Shown: positions 26,373 to 35,218 of the stretch, in pieces
Layout of the letters: every line of letters starts with the position of its first letter
How positions within the stretch are numbered: position 1 is the stretch's first letter
NCBI GenBank assembly: GCA_041694635.1
Contig: JBDNHI010000143.1
Span: 1 to 64,000, forward strand
Length of the DNA stretch: 64,000 nt
Reading direction: 5' to 3'
Source of the DNA: UBA969 sp041694635
Lineage (GTDB): Bacteria; Planctomycetota; Planctomycetia; Gemmatales; Gemmataceae
Program-made: the position numbers and the translations under genes
Notes under the pieces: generated by a model
What the model saw: the letters and a program-made list of their open reading frames with translations, nothing else
What the model was told of the DNA's origin: nothing
The model's database searches: none

Positions 26373-26876
26373 TTGAATTTTGATGAAATCAAAAAAAATC
26401 TGACCGCTCAATTCTCAGATTTATTTTTAGAATTTTCCTCGTTCAGAGACAACGATAGGGTGATAGTTCCTGCTTTAAGTGTTTTACAGATTTTATCTTT
26501 TGCGAAGACCATACTTCGATTTGAAATGCTAATTGATCTCTCCGCAGCTGATTATTTACACTTACAGGGGTCTGCTCATCGTTACGGGATTTGGTATTCG
26601 TTATTAAACATTGAGAATGGCAAAAGATTGATTGTGAAAACTCATCTTGATGATCCTGATCCTAGACTGCCATCTGTATATGATTTATGGAAAGGTGCTG
26701 ATTGGATGGAGCGAGAAGTTTATGATATGTTTGGGGTTGAATTTGATGGTCATCCAGACCTTCGTCGAATTCTTTTGCCCGATGAATTTACAGCCTTTCC
26801 TTTGCGTAAAGATTATCCTTTAAGAGGTATGGGTGAAAGGCATAATTTTCAGCCACTTACCCGTTCTGAAGCTTGA
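26373..26876 (+). CDS. nuoC: NADH-quinone oxidoreductase subunit C
   Basis: The 30-kDa-type peripheral-arm subunit, separate from NuoD here. The family signature is GADWMEREVYDMFGVEFDGH followed by PDLRRILLPDEF and FPLRKDYPLRG. The gene starts with TTG at 26373; AAGGAG at 26361-26366 lies six bases before it, and no in-frame ATG would keep the N-terminus, so the TTG is well supported. It lies 20 bases after nuoB. Confidence 0.94.
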   Translation: MNFDEIKKNLTAQFSDLFLEFSSFRDNDRVIVPALSVLQILSFAKTILRFEMLIDLSAADYLHLQGSAHRYGIWYSLLNIENGKRLIVKTHLDDPDPRLPSVYDLWKGADWMEREVYDMFGVEFDGHPDLRRILLPDEFTAFPLRKDYPLRGMGERHNFQPLTRSEA

Positions 26877-26893
26877 TTTACGAAAGGAATTAG

Positions 26894-28117
26894 ATGCCTT
26901 TAACTCTGGCAGACGCCATACCAGATACTAGCACAACCGACAGGGAGTTTCTTTGGACTCTTAATTTTGGACCTCAGCATCCTGCTACCCATACCACCCT
27001 AAGGCTTATCTTAACTTTAGATGGGGAAGTGATTGTACATGCAATTCCTGATATAGGTTTTCTTCACAGCGGTTTTGAAAAATTAGGTGAGCATCTTGAT
27101 TTTAATCAATATGTAACCATTGTTGATCGTATGAATTATGTTTCTCCGGTTTCTAACGAAATTTCTTGGCACCACGCTGTTGAAAAGTTGCTAGATATTG
27201 AATTAACTCCTCGTACCAAATATATTCGCACTATATTTGCAGAATTGATGCGTATTCACGATCATTTATTATGTTGTGGTGCAGCAGCCCTTGATCTTGG
27301 TGCGTTTACTGCTTTTCTTTATGCTTTTAATCTTCGTGAAAAAATTAACGATATTTCGGAACAAGCTAGTGGCCAGCGATTTCATCCTAGTTTTACCCGT
27401 GTTGGTGGCTTACTTCGCGATGTCGATGATATCTGGATTACAAAAATACGAGCCTTTGTTAAAGAATTTTATAAAGTCCACGCAGACATTAATAAGTTAC
27501 TGCTCAAAAATAAAATTTTTGTAGGGCGTAGTAAAGGCGTTGGTATTCTTACAAAAGAAGAAGCAATTAATCGTAGCGTTACAGGCCCTATTGCCCGTGC
27601 TAGTGGTGTTACTCGCGATCTTCGTAAGGATGAACCTTACCTAGCTTATAAAGACTTAGATTTTAAAATAATTTGTGCATTAGAGGGCGATTGCTACTCT
27701 AGGTTTCTTGTGCGAATGCAGGAAATGGTTGAAAGTATTAAAATCATTACCCAAGCAATCGAAAATATTCCAACTGGCCCTATAAATATTGATGTAAACA
27801 CCAAAGTTGTTGTTCCTAATCAACTTTCGGTTTATCGAAGCATTGAAGGTTTAATACAGCATTTTGAATTGCATATGACCAATCGTAAATGGGAAACTCC
27901 AAAAGAAGAAATTTACGCTGCGACTGAATCGCCAAATGGAGAACTTGGTTTTTATATTGTTTCTGACGGAAGTGGCGTGGCTTACCGTGCTCGTACAAGG
28001 CCACCTTCTTTTATTCATTTTGCCCTGTTCCCACATCTGATTGTGGGCCATCAAATCAGTGATGTTCCTGCGGTTTTGGGAAGTATCAACATTATTGCAG
28101 CGGAGTTAGATCGATGA
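26894..28117 (+). CDS. nuoD: NADH-quinone oxidoreductase subunit D
   Basis: The 49-kDa-type subunit that builds the quinone pocket with NuoB. The N-terminal LNFGPQHPATHTTLRLILTL contains the conserved His of the quinone site. DIGFLHSGFEKLGEHLDFNQ and the C-terminal VPAVLGSINIIAAELDR are typical. Length (407 residues) is normal. AAAGGAATTAG precedes the ATG. The last four bases overlap the start of nuoE (ATGA). Confidence 0.96.
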   Translation: MPLTLADAIPDTSTTDREFLWTLNFGPQHPATHTTLRLILTLDGEVIVHAIPDIGFLHSGFEKLGEHLDFNQYVTIVDRMNYVSPVSNEISWHHAVEKLLDIELTPRTKYIRTIFAELMRIHDHLLCCGAAALDLGAFTAFLYAFNLREKINDISEQASGQRFHPSFTRVGGLLRDVDDIWITKIRAFVKEFYKVHADINKLLLKNKIFVGRSKGVGILTKEEAINRSVTGPIARASGVTRDLRKDEPYLAYKDLDFKIICALEGDCYSRFLVRMQEMVESIKIITQAIENIPTGPINIDVNTKVVVPNQLSVYRSIEGLIQHFELHMTNRKWETPKEEIYAATESPNGELGFYIVSDGSGVAYRARTRPPSFIHFALFPHLIVGHQISDVPAVLGSINIIAAELDR

Positions 28118-28593
28118 GCGCTTTGAACCCACAGATTGTTGAAAAAATTAAATATCTGATTACTTTATATCCTGCTAAGCAGGCCGTCACTCTTCCAGCA
28201 TTGCACTTAGTTCAAGATGAATATCGTTGTGTCTCGGTTCAATCTATTGTTGAAATTGCAGCACTTTTAGAGCTTAGCCCAGCCGAAGTTCACGATACTA
28301 TGAGCTTTTACGGTTTTTTTAAAACAGAGGCAAACCCTCTAGGGAAGTGTAGGCTTTGGGTTTGTCGAAGTTTGGCTTGTGATCTTCGTGGGGCTGATGA
28401 TTTGCTTAATAACCTTATCGATAAGCTTGGGGTCGGTCTTGGAGAAACAACTAAAGATGGTTTATTTACTCTTGAAGAGGCGGAATGTATTGGCGCTTGT
28501 GAAGGGGCACCTTGTGTTTTAATAAATGATGTTCATTCACTTAATGTGCTTGATGCAGATCGACTCGTAGAAGAAATTAAGAAAAAGCTTTAA
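28114..28593 (+). CDS. nuoE: NADH-quinone oxidoreductase subunit E
   Basis: The 24-kDa-type subunit with a thioredoxin-like fold and a [2Fe-2S] cluster (N1a). The four ligands are visible as C-x4-C in VCRSLACD and C-x3-C in ECIGACEGAP. The N-terminal helical part contains LPALHLVQDEYRCVSVQSI. Length (159 residues) is normal. The start overlaps nuoD by four bases. Confidence 0.95.
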   Translation: MSALNPQIVEKIKYLITLYPAKQAVTLPALHLVQDEYRCVSVQSIVEIAALLELSPAEVHDTMSFYGFFKTEANPLGKCRLWVCRSLACDLRGADDLLNNLIDKLGVGLGETTKDGLFTLEEAECIGACEGAPCVLINDVHSLNVLDADRLVEEIKKKL

Positions 28594-28622
28594 ATGTAGT
28601 TTATTTTAGGAGAATCTTTCGA

Positions 28623-29960
28623 ATGGCAAAGTATGAACCAGTTTTGCTTAAAAGAATTTCTAAGGAAAATAGCGACACTATTGAGTCTTATTTAGCAGAT
28701 GGCGGTTACCTTGGCCTTATGCGAATTTTGAAAGATTGCTCACCTTCACAAGTGATAGATCTTGTTAAAAGTTCTGGGCTTAGGGGGCGGGGTGGTGCTG
28801 GTTTTCCTACTGGTTTGAAATGGACTTTTCTTCCTAAAAATCATCCTGGTCCTATTTATCTTTGTATTAATGCTGATGAAAGCGAACCTTGCACTTTTAA
28901 TAATCGCGTATTGATGGAAAAAGATCCCCATCAAGTCCTTGAGGGGATTATTCTCAGCGCCTATGCTGTTGGTGCAAGTAAGGTTTTTATTTATGTTCGA
29001 TATGAATATGGCGATGCTTACCGCGCCACGGAAAGAGCAGTGAATCAAGCATACGAAAAAGGATTTTTAGGTAAAAATATTCAAGGCTCTCCTTATAGTT
29101 TAGAAGCTGTTATGCATAAAGGGGCAGCGGCTTATATTTGTGGTGAAGAAACTGGTTTAATTGAAAGCCTTGAAGGCAAGCGTGCTTGGCCTAGGATTAA
29201 ACCCCCTTTTCCTGCCATTGAAGGTGCTTTTCGAAAGCCTACCATTGTCAATAACATTGAAACGGTTGCGTGTATTAAAAATATTATTGATCTAGGTGGT
29301 GATTGGTTTAAGTCTCTTGGCATACCCCCTGACCCTGCTAATCCAAGAGATGCAGGCAGTTACGGGCCTAAACTTTATTGCATAAGTGGCCATGTTAATA
29401 AACCTGGACTTGTTGAACTTCCAATGGGTATTTCTGCCCGAGAACTTATTGACGAATACGGGGGCGGGGTTTGGAAAAATCGTAAAGCTAAGGGTATTAT
29501 TCCCGGTGGAAATAGTATGGGGTTTATGACTTATGACGAACTTGATACTAAGCTGGATTTTAATGGCCCGGGCAAAGTTGGATGTTTAGGCCTTGGAACT
29601 GGTGCTGTTACTGTATTTGATGATCAAACCAGCATTGTTGATGTTTTGTACAATATTTGTCGGTTTTTTGCCCACGAATCTTGTGGACAGTGTACCCCTT
29701 GTCGAGAAGGTACTTCTTGGATGTACAAAATTATTGAAAGAATTCGAAAAGGGCACGGTAGCATAGAGGACTTAAATATACTTGAAGAAGTCGGAAATAG
29801 AATTGGTACTATGCCGGGCACGACTATTTGTGGCCTTGCTGACGGCGCGGGTTGGCCTGTTAAAAATGCCATTAGAAAGTATCGCAGTGAATTTGAATCA
29901 TATATTAAAAATGGAACCAAAAAGTTCAGGCATTTGCACTTGCAAATGGCTCATCATTAA
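28623..29960 (+). CDS. nuoF: NADH-quinone oxidoreductase subunit F
   Basis: The 51-kDa-type subunit that binds NADH and FMN and cluster N3. The FMN/NADH region is SGLRGRGGAGFPTGLKW with CINADESEPCTFNNR. The N3 ligands are C-x2-C-x2-C in ESCGQCTPCREGT and a later Cys in PGTTICGLADGAGWP. Length (445 residues) is normal. AGGAGAA precedes the ATG. NuoE and NuoF together make this a NADH-oxidising enzyme, unlike the NuoEFG-less form found in some bacteria. Confidence 0.96.
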   Translation: MAKYEPVLLKRISKENSDTIESYLADGGYLGLMRILKDCSPSQVIDLVKSSGLRGRGGAGFPTGLKWTFLPKNHPGPIYLCINADESEPCTFNNRVLMEKDPHQVLEGIILSAYAVGASKVFIYVRYEYGDAYRATERAVNQAYEKGFLGKNIQGSPYSLEAVMHKGAAAYICGEETGLIESLEGKRAWPRIKPPFPAIEGAFRKPTIVNNIETVACIKNIIDLGGDWFKSLGIPPDPANPRDAGSYGPKLYCISGHVNKPGLVELPMGISARELIDEYGGGVWKNRKAKGIIPGGNSMGFMTYDELDTKLDFNGPGKVGCLGLGTGAVTVFDDQTSIVDVLYNICRFFAHESCGQCTPCREGTSWMYKIIERIRKGHGSIEDLNILEEVGNRIGTMPGTTICGLADGAGWPVKNAIRKYRSEFESYIKNGTKKFRHLHLQMAHH

Positions 29961-29994
29961 ATGAACTGTTCTTATTTAGCATCGGAGCTTTTGG

Positions 29995-31638
29995 ATGGCT
30001 ACTGTTTACATTAATGACAAGGCAGTTGATATCGGTGATAAAAATCTGAACCTAGTTCAGGTAGCCGAACTTGCTGGGGTTACTATTCCACACTATTGCT
30101 ACCACCCAGAACTTTCGGTGGTTGCAAGTTGCAGAATGTGCTTGGTAGAAGTGGGCGAAAAAAAACCAGATGGCACTGTGGTAATGCAACCCAGAGTTAT
30201 ACCTGCCTGTCAAACCCCTGCTAAAGATAACCTCGTGGTTCAAACTGCAACAGAAAAAAGCAAATCTGCTCAAGCTCAAACTCTTGAAGCAATCCTTTTG
30301 AATCACCCTCTTGATTGCCCCGTTTGTGATAAAGCTGGTGAGTGCAAACTTCAAGATTACAGCTATAAATATGGTAATTCTGAAAGCCGGATGGTGGATG
30401 ATAAAAATACTCCGCCCAATAAGCCCGACCTTGGTCATAATATAAGTTTGTTTACCGATAGATGTATTATGTGTTCAAGGTGTGTCCGATTTACAAGGGA
30501 AATTTCGGGTACCGCTGAACTGCATATTGTAAATCGTGGCAGTCATTCTGAAATTGACATTTTTCCTACGGAACCATTAAACAATAAGCTTGCATCTAAT
30601 GTAGTTGATCTTTGCCCAGTTGGTGCTTTAGCCAGTAAAGATTTTCTTTACACTCATCGGGTGTGGAACTTGAAAACTCAGGATAGTGTTTGTGCAGGGT
30701 GTTCCACTGGTTGCAGTATTCATCTCGATACCAATAAAAATGTTGTCTACAGGCTCCGCCCTAGAGAAAACCCTAAGGCACAAGGTTATTTTATGTGTGA
30801 TGATGGAAGGCTTGGTTATCACTACGCCAATTCTGGAGATCGAATTTCTAAGCCGCAAATGAAAACCGAGATCGTAGCACATCAAAATTCTTGGAAAGAC
30901 ATTATTCCTGCTCTGAGAACTGATCTAAAAGCTATAGGTACTAAAAAGCCAAATGGAATCGCTGTGATGCTTTCTCCCTTCCTTACAGTTGAAGAAGCTT
31001 ATTTACTTGCAAGCTTTATTAAATCCGTTTCAGCCGACGCCGTTTTGGTACTTGGACCTATTCCCGTAATAGGCGAGGATGATCATTATCCTAAAACTCG
31101 AGGAACGACACCACTTAAGCCTAAATTTACAATCCGAAATGAAAAATGTCCTAATCGAAAAGGGGTAGAAGAAGTTATCAGATATTTTGAAAAGAAAGTT
31201 GTTTCTGTTGTTGATTACTTGAACCAAACTATTCCTGATGTAATGTTTGTTGCTGCAGGGTATCCAGACAAAGATGGTTCTTGGATGGATAGTAATCTTT
31301 TAAGTTTATTTAAAAAGATTAAACTTTTAATCGCACAAGATTTGTTCCCTAGTGAACTTACCTTGGCTTCTAAATATGTTATTCCTTCTGCTACTTTTTC
31401 AGAAAAAGAAGGAAGCTTTGTAAACTTTTCTGGTTTAGCCCAAGAGTTGCATTGGGGATGTGTGCCTTTACATCAGGTTAGGACTGAAGGCCAAGTCTAT
31501 TTAGATTTATTAGAAAGAAAAGGTCTTCTTCAAGCGTCAACAATTCGGGAAGAAATTGCAAAAGCAATTCCATATTTTTTCAAATTCTCTGGTGGTAAAC
31601 TTGGCGAGAATGGAATAGAGTTAGAAAACTTGTCCTGA
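29995..31638 (+). CDS. nuoG: NADH-quinone oxidoreductase subunit G, short form
   Basis: The 75-kDa-type subunit. The N-terminal ferredoxin domain has the N1b ligands (HYCYHPELSVVASCRMCLVE, ACQTPA), then the N5-type segment (DCPVCDKAGECKLQDY) and N4 ligands (CIMCSRCVRFTREI, DLCPVGAL). An extra motif CAGCSTGC with a later Cys in GYFMCDDGR matches the N7 cluster present only in some bacteria. The molybdopterin-oxidoreductase-like C-terminal part is cut short: 547 residues against roughly 680-900 in common homologues. The frame is intact. GGAG precedes the ATG. Confidence 0.94.
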   Translation: MATVYINDKAVDIGDKNLNLVQVAELAGVTIPHYCYHPELSVVASCRMCLVEVGEKKPDGTVVMQPRVIPACQTPAKDNLVVQTATEKSKSAQAQTLEAILLNHPLDCPVCDKAGECKLQDYSYKYGNSESRMVDDKNTPPNKPDLGHNISLFTDRCIMCSRCVRFTREISGTAELHIVNRGSHSEIDIFPTEPLNNKLASNVVDLCPVGALASKDFLYTHRVWNLKTQDSVCAGCSTGCSIHLDTNKNVVYRLRPRENPKAQGYFMCDDGRLGYHYANSGDRISKPQMKTEIVAHQNSWKDIIPALRTDLKAIGTKKPNGIAVMLSPFLTVEEAYLLASFIKSVSADAVLVLGPIPVIGEDDHYPKTRGTTPLKPKFTIRNEKCPNRKGVEEVIRYFEKKVVSVVDYLNQTIPDVMFVAAGYPDKDGSWMDSNLLSLFKKIKLLIAQDLFPSELTLASKYVIPSATFSEKEGSFVNFSGLAQELHWGCVPLHQVRTEGQVYLDLLERKGLLQASTIREEIAKAIPYFFKFSGGKLGENGIELENLS

Positions 31639-31667
31639 TATGGCTAATGGTTTTTGAAAGGATTGGA

Positions 31668-33026
31668 ATGAGTCTGGAATTTTCATTACTGATTACATTG
31701 ATAATGATTGTGGCGCTTCTTGGTTCCTTAAATGGAGTCGTGGCTTACTTAATCTTGGTTGAGCGTAAAATATCTGCTTGGGTTCAAGATCGCGTAGGCC
31801 CTAATCGTGCGTTTTTTGGTATCTTGCAACCTATTGCTGATGGTGTAAAATTACTTCTCAAAGAAGAAGTTATTCCTAAGGGAGTCGACAAAGTTTTTTA
31901 TATGATTGCTCCTGCAATTGCATTATTTACAGCTTTTCTTGCACTTGCAGTTGTACCTTTTGGCGCTACCAGTCCTAGCCCCGTTCTTGTTGACTATCGT
32001 GAAGGTACTGCATCACACGGTTTTGCAGTTTGGCCTTCTACCCAAGTTGAATATGATGCGGTGATTGAAGCAGACCGAAATCATGCTGAAGTAACGAAGT
32101 CTTTATCGTTTAAAGAAAAAATAAAACAATACAACGATACCACTAATTTTTTAATTGCCCCCCATGTTGATATCGGAATTCTTTTTGTTTTTTCAGTTGG
32201 TAGTCTTGCAGTTTATGGCGTGATTCTGGGTGGTTGGTCTTCGAATAATAAGTATAGTCTTTTAGGATCCCTTCGTTCTAGTGCCCAATTAATCAGCTAT
32301 GAAATTCCATTAGGTTTATCAGTATTAGGAGTTGTTTTAGTAACAGGTTCTTTGAATTTGGAAAGAATTATTCAGTATCAAATAGAACACGGTTGGAATG
32401 TTTTGTTTCAACCGCTGGCTATGGTTCTTTTTGCTACCTCGATATTTGCAGAATGTAATCGGTTACCTTTTGATTTGCCTGAATCAGAACAAGAATTGGT
32501 AGGAGGTTATCATACCGAATATAGTTCTATGAAATTTGCATTATTTCTATTTGGTGAATACACCCACATGATTACCACGAGCTTTGTAATGATGACCTTA
32601 TTTTTTGGTGGATGGCACCTACCTTTTGTTACCAAACCTGACGACTTTTCATATTTGGGTATGGGCTTAAAATTTTCTGTTATCGTTGGAAAGATGCTTA
32701 GTTTTATTGTTTTTTATATGTTGATTCGTTGGACAATTCTACGATTTCGCTTTGATCAGTTAATGGATTTAGCGTGGAAAGTAATGCTGCCCATTTCACT
32801 GTGCGCTTTTACGGTTCTATTGCTTCTGGTCCATTTTCAACCCATAGGTGAAGGATCTCTATGGTTGATGTCACCTTTTTCCTTGTTTATTTTACTAGGG
32901 GCTGGATTTATAGGTGTTAAAGTTCGCAATGGCCCTACTAAATCTGAGGTTGTTTATATAGGTCACGGAACTGGGTATTCACTTCAAAGGGGCAATAAAG
33001 TCCTTTTGAAAAACACTGGCAAATAA
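31668..33026 (+). CDS. nuoH: NADH-quinone oxidoreductase subunit H with insertion
   Basis: Membrane subunit that closes the quinone chamber. The key loop is LVERKISAWVQDRVGPNRA, and the family segments IFAECNRLPFDLPESEQELV and GGYHTEYSSMKFALF are intact. About 65 residues at positions 100-165, between the second and third helices, are hydrophilic (EADRNHAEVTKSLSFKEKIK) where other NuoH proteins have a short loop. The C-terminus has an extra hydrophobic segment and a tail after the usual end. The ATG at 31668 has AAGG six bases upstream, whereas the ATG at 31647 has none. Confidence 0.94.
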   Translation: MSLEFSLLITLIMIVALLGSLNGVVAYLILVERKISAWVQDRVGPNRAFFGILQPIADGVKLLLKEEVIPKGVDKVFYMIAPAIALFTAFLALAVVPFGATSPSPVLVDYREGTASHGFAVWPSTQVEYDAVIEADRNHAEVTKSLSFKEKIKQYNDTTNFLIAPHVDIGILFVFSVGSLAVYGVILGGWSSNNKYSLLGSLRSSAQLISYEIPLGLSVLGVVLVTGSLNLERIIQYQIEHGWNVLFQPLAMVLFATSIFAECNRLPFDLPESEQELVGGYHTEYSSMKFALFLFGEYTHMITTSFVMMTLFFGGWHLPFVTKPDDFSYLGMGLKFSVIVGKMLSFIVFYMLIRWTILRFRFDQLMDLAWKVMLPISLCAFTVLLLLVHFQPIGEGSLWLMSPFSLFILLGAGFIGVKVRNGPTKSEVVYIGHGTGYSLQRGNKVLLKNTGK

Positions 33027-33053
33027 AACAACAATTATGGTTGAGGAGTTGAG

Positions 33054-33650
33054 ATGAAAGCGGATGAGATTACTTGGGTAAAACCTCCAAAATTTGGGGT
33101 AATGGATCACATTTATTTACCAGCCATTCTTTCCGGATTGGCTACAACTTTAACCCATATGGGGCAAACACTTTTAGGTACTGGGGAAAATACAACGCAA
33201 CAATTCCCTGAGCAACGACCGAAATTAGCAGATAACTATCGCGGTGTTCATCGCCTAAATCGGGATGAAGAAGGCCGCGTTAAATGTGTTGCATGCTATA
33301 TGTGTTCGACTGCTTGTCCTGCCCATTGTATTGATATCGTTGCGGCTCCTTCCCCTTGGCCTGATCGTGAAAAATATCCTGAAGTTTTTGTCATTGATGA
33401 ATTGCGTTGCATCTATTGTGGCATGTGTGAACAGGCATGCCCTGTTGATGCTATCGAATTAACAACTCTTTATGACCTTGTTGGTTTAAGCCGTGAAGAA
33501 ATGATTTTCAATAAGGAAAAACTCCTTAGCGTTTTTGACCAAACGGTTGCGATGGGAACTGATCCTATTCGTACTAATAAGGGTAGGTTAGGAGTTGCTA
33601 GTGAACCTGCTCAAAGTGGAATTACTGATTCTTCTTCGATGCAGTCATAA
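33054..33650 (+). CDS. nuoI: NADH-quinone oxidoreductase subunit I
   Basis: Ferredoxin-like subunit with two [4Fe-4S] clusters (N6a, N6b) linking NuoG to NuoB. The eight cysteines are in CVACYMCSTACPAHCIDI and CIYCGMCEQACPVDAIEL. An N-terminal amphipathic stretch (PAILSGLATTLTHMGQTLLG) fits membrane attachment. The C-terminal 40 residues are a Ser/Gln-rich tail. GAGGAG precedes the ATG. Confidence 0.95.
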   Translation: MKADEITWVKPPKFGVMDHIYLPAILSGLATTLTHMGQTLLGTGENTTQQFPEQRPKLADNYRGVHRLNRDEEGRVKCVACYMCSTACPAHCIDIVAAPSPWPDREKYPEVFVIDELRCIYCGMCEQACPVDAIELTTLYDLVGLSREEMIFNKEKLLSVFDQTVAMGTDPIRTNKGRLGVASEPAQSGITDSSSMQS

Positions 33651-33704
33651 AATTGAATCTGATGATTAAAATTATCGTGTTGTTTTTGGCTGGAAAGTAA
33701 TTTA

Positions 33705-34790
33705 ATGAATAATGAATCTTGGATATATTTGACAAACCTCTCGCTTTTGTTTGGTTTGACAAACCTCTCGCTTTTGCTTGGCTGGCTAAGCATTTATGTT
33801 GCTCTTCCCAAGCGGGGTAGTATTGGTTCTTCTAATTTTTTATGTTACGGATTTGGTTTTATCTCGTTGTTAATTGCGGGTGCTCAGGTTTTTAGAGAGT
33901 ATTCGTTTAACCCCGAACTAGTTTTGTTTTGTATTTTTTCTTTTTTTTCTATTGTTGGTGCAACTTTATTAGTTGTTTCAAAAAACCCTGCCCGCGGTGC
34001 TTTGGCGTTTGCGTTAACTATTTCTAGTACCGGGGGAATTTTTCTTCTTCTTGCCGCTCCATTTGTAATGGCTGCTAACATTATCGTCTACGCTGGAGCT
34101 ATAGTTGTTACCTTTCTTTTCCTCCTTATGCTTGTAAAACAGCACCATGCTGATCTTGCTGATACCGAGTGCCGTGAACCTTTTCTTGCTTCACTCGCTG
34201 GTTTTGCATTAATGGCAACAATTGTGAGTATTCTTACGGCTGCATTTCCATCTAATTCCCTAACGGTTAACCGAGGGGAAGTTGAGCGGGTTTTATCTGA
34301 AACTAAGGTGGCCTTAGATATTTCTAATCTTTCTGAACTTAAGGTAAAAGTTATAAACGGTGATAGTTATGTCGTTTCAAGGCTTAAAAATGCTTTTGGG
34401 GGTAGTGGTTACTGGGTTGAGCGTATAGAAGTTGAGGTCCAAAAAAACGGTACAGTTCTTCTTAATAAAAGTGAAAATATTGATGAAATTAAAAGCGCCC
34501 TAAATTTAATGCTAGATATCGGTACCGAATACCTTAAAAATAAAGCTTTACTAAGGCCCGAGGGGCCAGTCGCAAGTAATGCTGGTGCTGATCCTAGTTT
34601 GCCTTTAGCAAAAATTCGGAAAGATAAAACTGGTAGGCCTGCTATGCCCGCAGATAATACTTCATTCTTAGGTAAACTCTTGTTTTCAGATCAGTTGCTT
34701 GCGGTTGAACTGGTTGGGTTGCTTCTTCTTGTTGCAACCATTGGGGCGATTGTTATTGTTCGCAAGTTGCCAACGAAGGTGAGCTTATGA
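33705..34790 (+). CDS. nuoJ: NADH-quinone oxidoreductase subunit J, enlarged
   Basis: Membrane subunit of complex I. The core is seen from about residue 70: VVSKNPARGALAFALTISST and the pi-bulge helix VMAANIIVYAGAIVVTFLFL. Length is 361 residues against 160-190 in common NuoJ. The additions are an N-terminal extension of about 65 residues with two more hydrophobic segments, and a hydrophilic stretch at about 181-322 between the last two helices. The N-terminal extension contains a perfect nine-residue tandem repeat (LTNLSLLFG, LTNLSLLLG). GGAAAG precedes the ATG. Confidence 0.9.
   Translation: MNNESWIYLTNLSLLFGLTNLSLLLGWLSIYVALPKRGSIGSSNFLCYGFGFISLLIAGAQVFREYSFNPELVLFCIFSFFSIVGATLLVVSKNPARGALAFALTISSTGGIFLLLAAPFVMAANIIVYAGAIVVTFLFLLMLVKQHHADLADTECREPFLASLAGFALMATIVSILTAAFPSNSLTVNRGEVERVLSETKVALDISNLSELKVKVINGDSYVVSRLKNAFGGSGYWVERIEVEVQKNGTVLLNKSENIDEIKSALNLMLDIGTEYLKNKALLRPEGPVASNAGADPSLPLAKIRKDKTGRPAMPADNTSFLGKLLFSDQLLAVELVGLLLLVATIGAIVIVRKLPTKVSL
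33729..33782 (+). repeat. 27-bp in-frame tandem duplication inside nuoJ
   Basis: Two adjacent 27-base units (33729-33755 and 33756-33782) begin TTGACAAACCTCTCGCTTTT and differ only in the last few bases. Each encodes nine residues. They extend the first hydrophobic segment of NuoJ. The near-identity points to a recent slippage event. Confidence 0.9.
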
Positions 34791-35218
34791 TGGTTTTAGA
34801 TTTGAAAGCCTATTTGGTCCTTGGTGCTGTTTTGTTTGCCCTTGGGATGATTGCGTTTATTTCGCGAAGGAATATGATCACTATGTTCCTTGGTGCAGAA
34901 CTTATGCTCCAAGGGGTTGCGATTAATTTTCTAGCTTTTTCAAGATTTAGGGGCAACCTTCAGGGGCAATCTTTTGTTCTCTTTATTCTTTCTGTTGCTG
35001 CTTGTGAAGCTGCTATTGCCATGGCTTTGATTGTAATTCTTTACCGTGCAAAACGCTCCTTAGATGTAAGCAAATGGCAAGATCTTCGTGAAGAAGATCT
35101 TGAACCTAATGAGGATCTGGAAATAATGGCGATTGATGATAATCAGATTCAGCCTATGCCTATTCTTCCTGTGGCGGGTCGCCGCCCTGTAAAAGAAGGG
35201 GATGCAAGTCATGTATGA
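34787..35218 (+). CDS. nuoK: NADH-quinone oxidoreductase subunit K
   Basis: Small membrane subunit, MrpC-like, part of the proton path. The three helices have the usual glutamates: MFLGAELMLQGVAINFLAF and VLFILSVAACEAAIAMALIV. The typical protein ends near residue 100; this one continues for about 40 acidic and Pro-rich residues (DLREEDLEPNEDLEIMAIDD). The start ATG overlaps the stop of nuoJ, and the end overlaps nuoL. Confidence 0.95.
   Translation: MMVLDLKAYLVLGAVLFALGMIAFISRRNMITMFLGAELMLQGVAINFLAFSRFRGNLQGQSFVLFILSVAACEAAIAMALIVILYRAKRSLDVSKWQDLREEDLEPNEDLEIMAIDDNQIQPMPILPVAGRRPVKEGDASHV

Noticed and set aside
30052..30438. A 128-codon frame antisense to nuoG
   Set aside because: It overlaps the Cys-rich cluster region of NuoG and has no family pattern or ribosome site.
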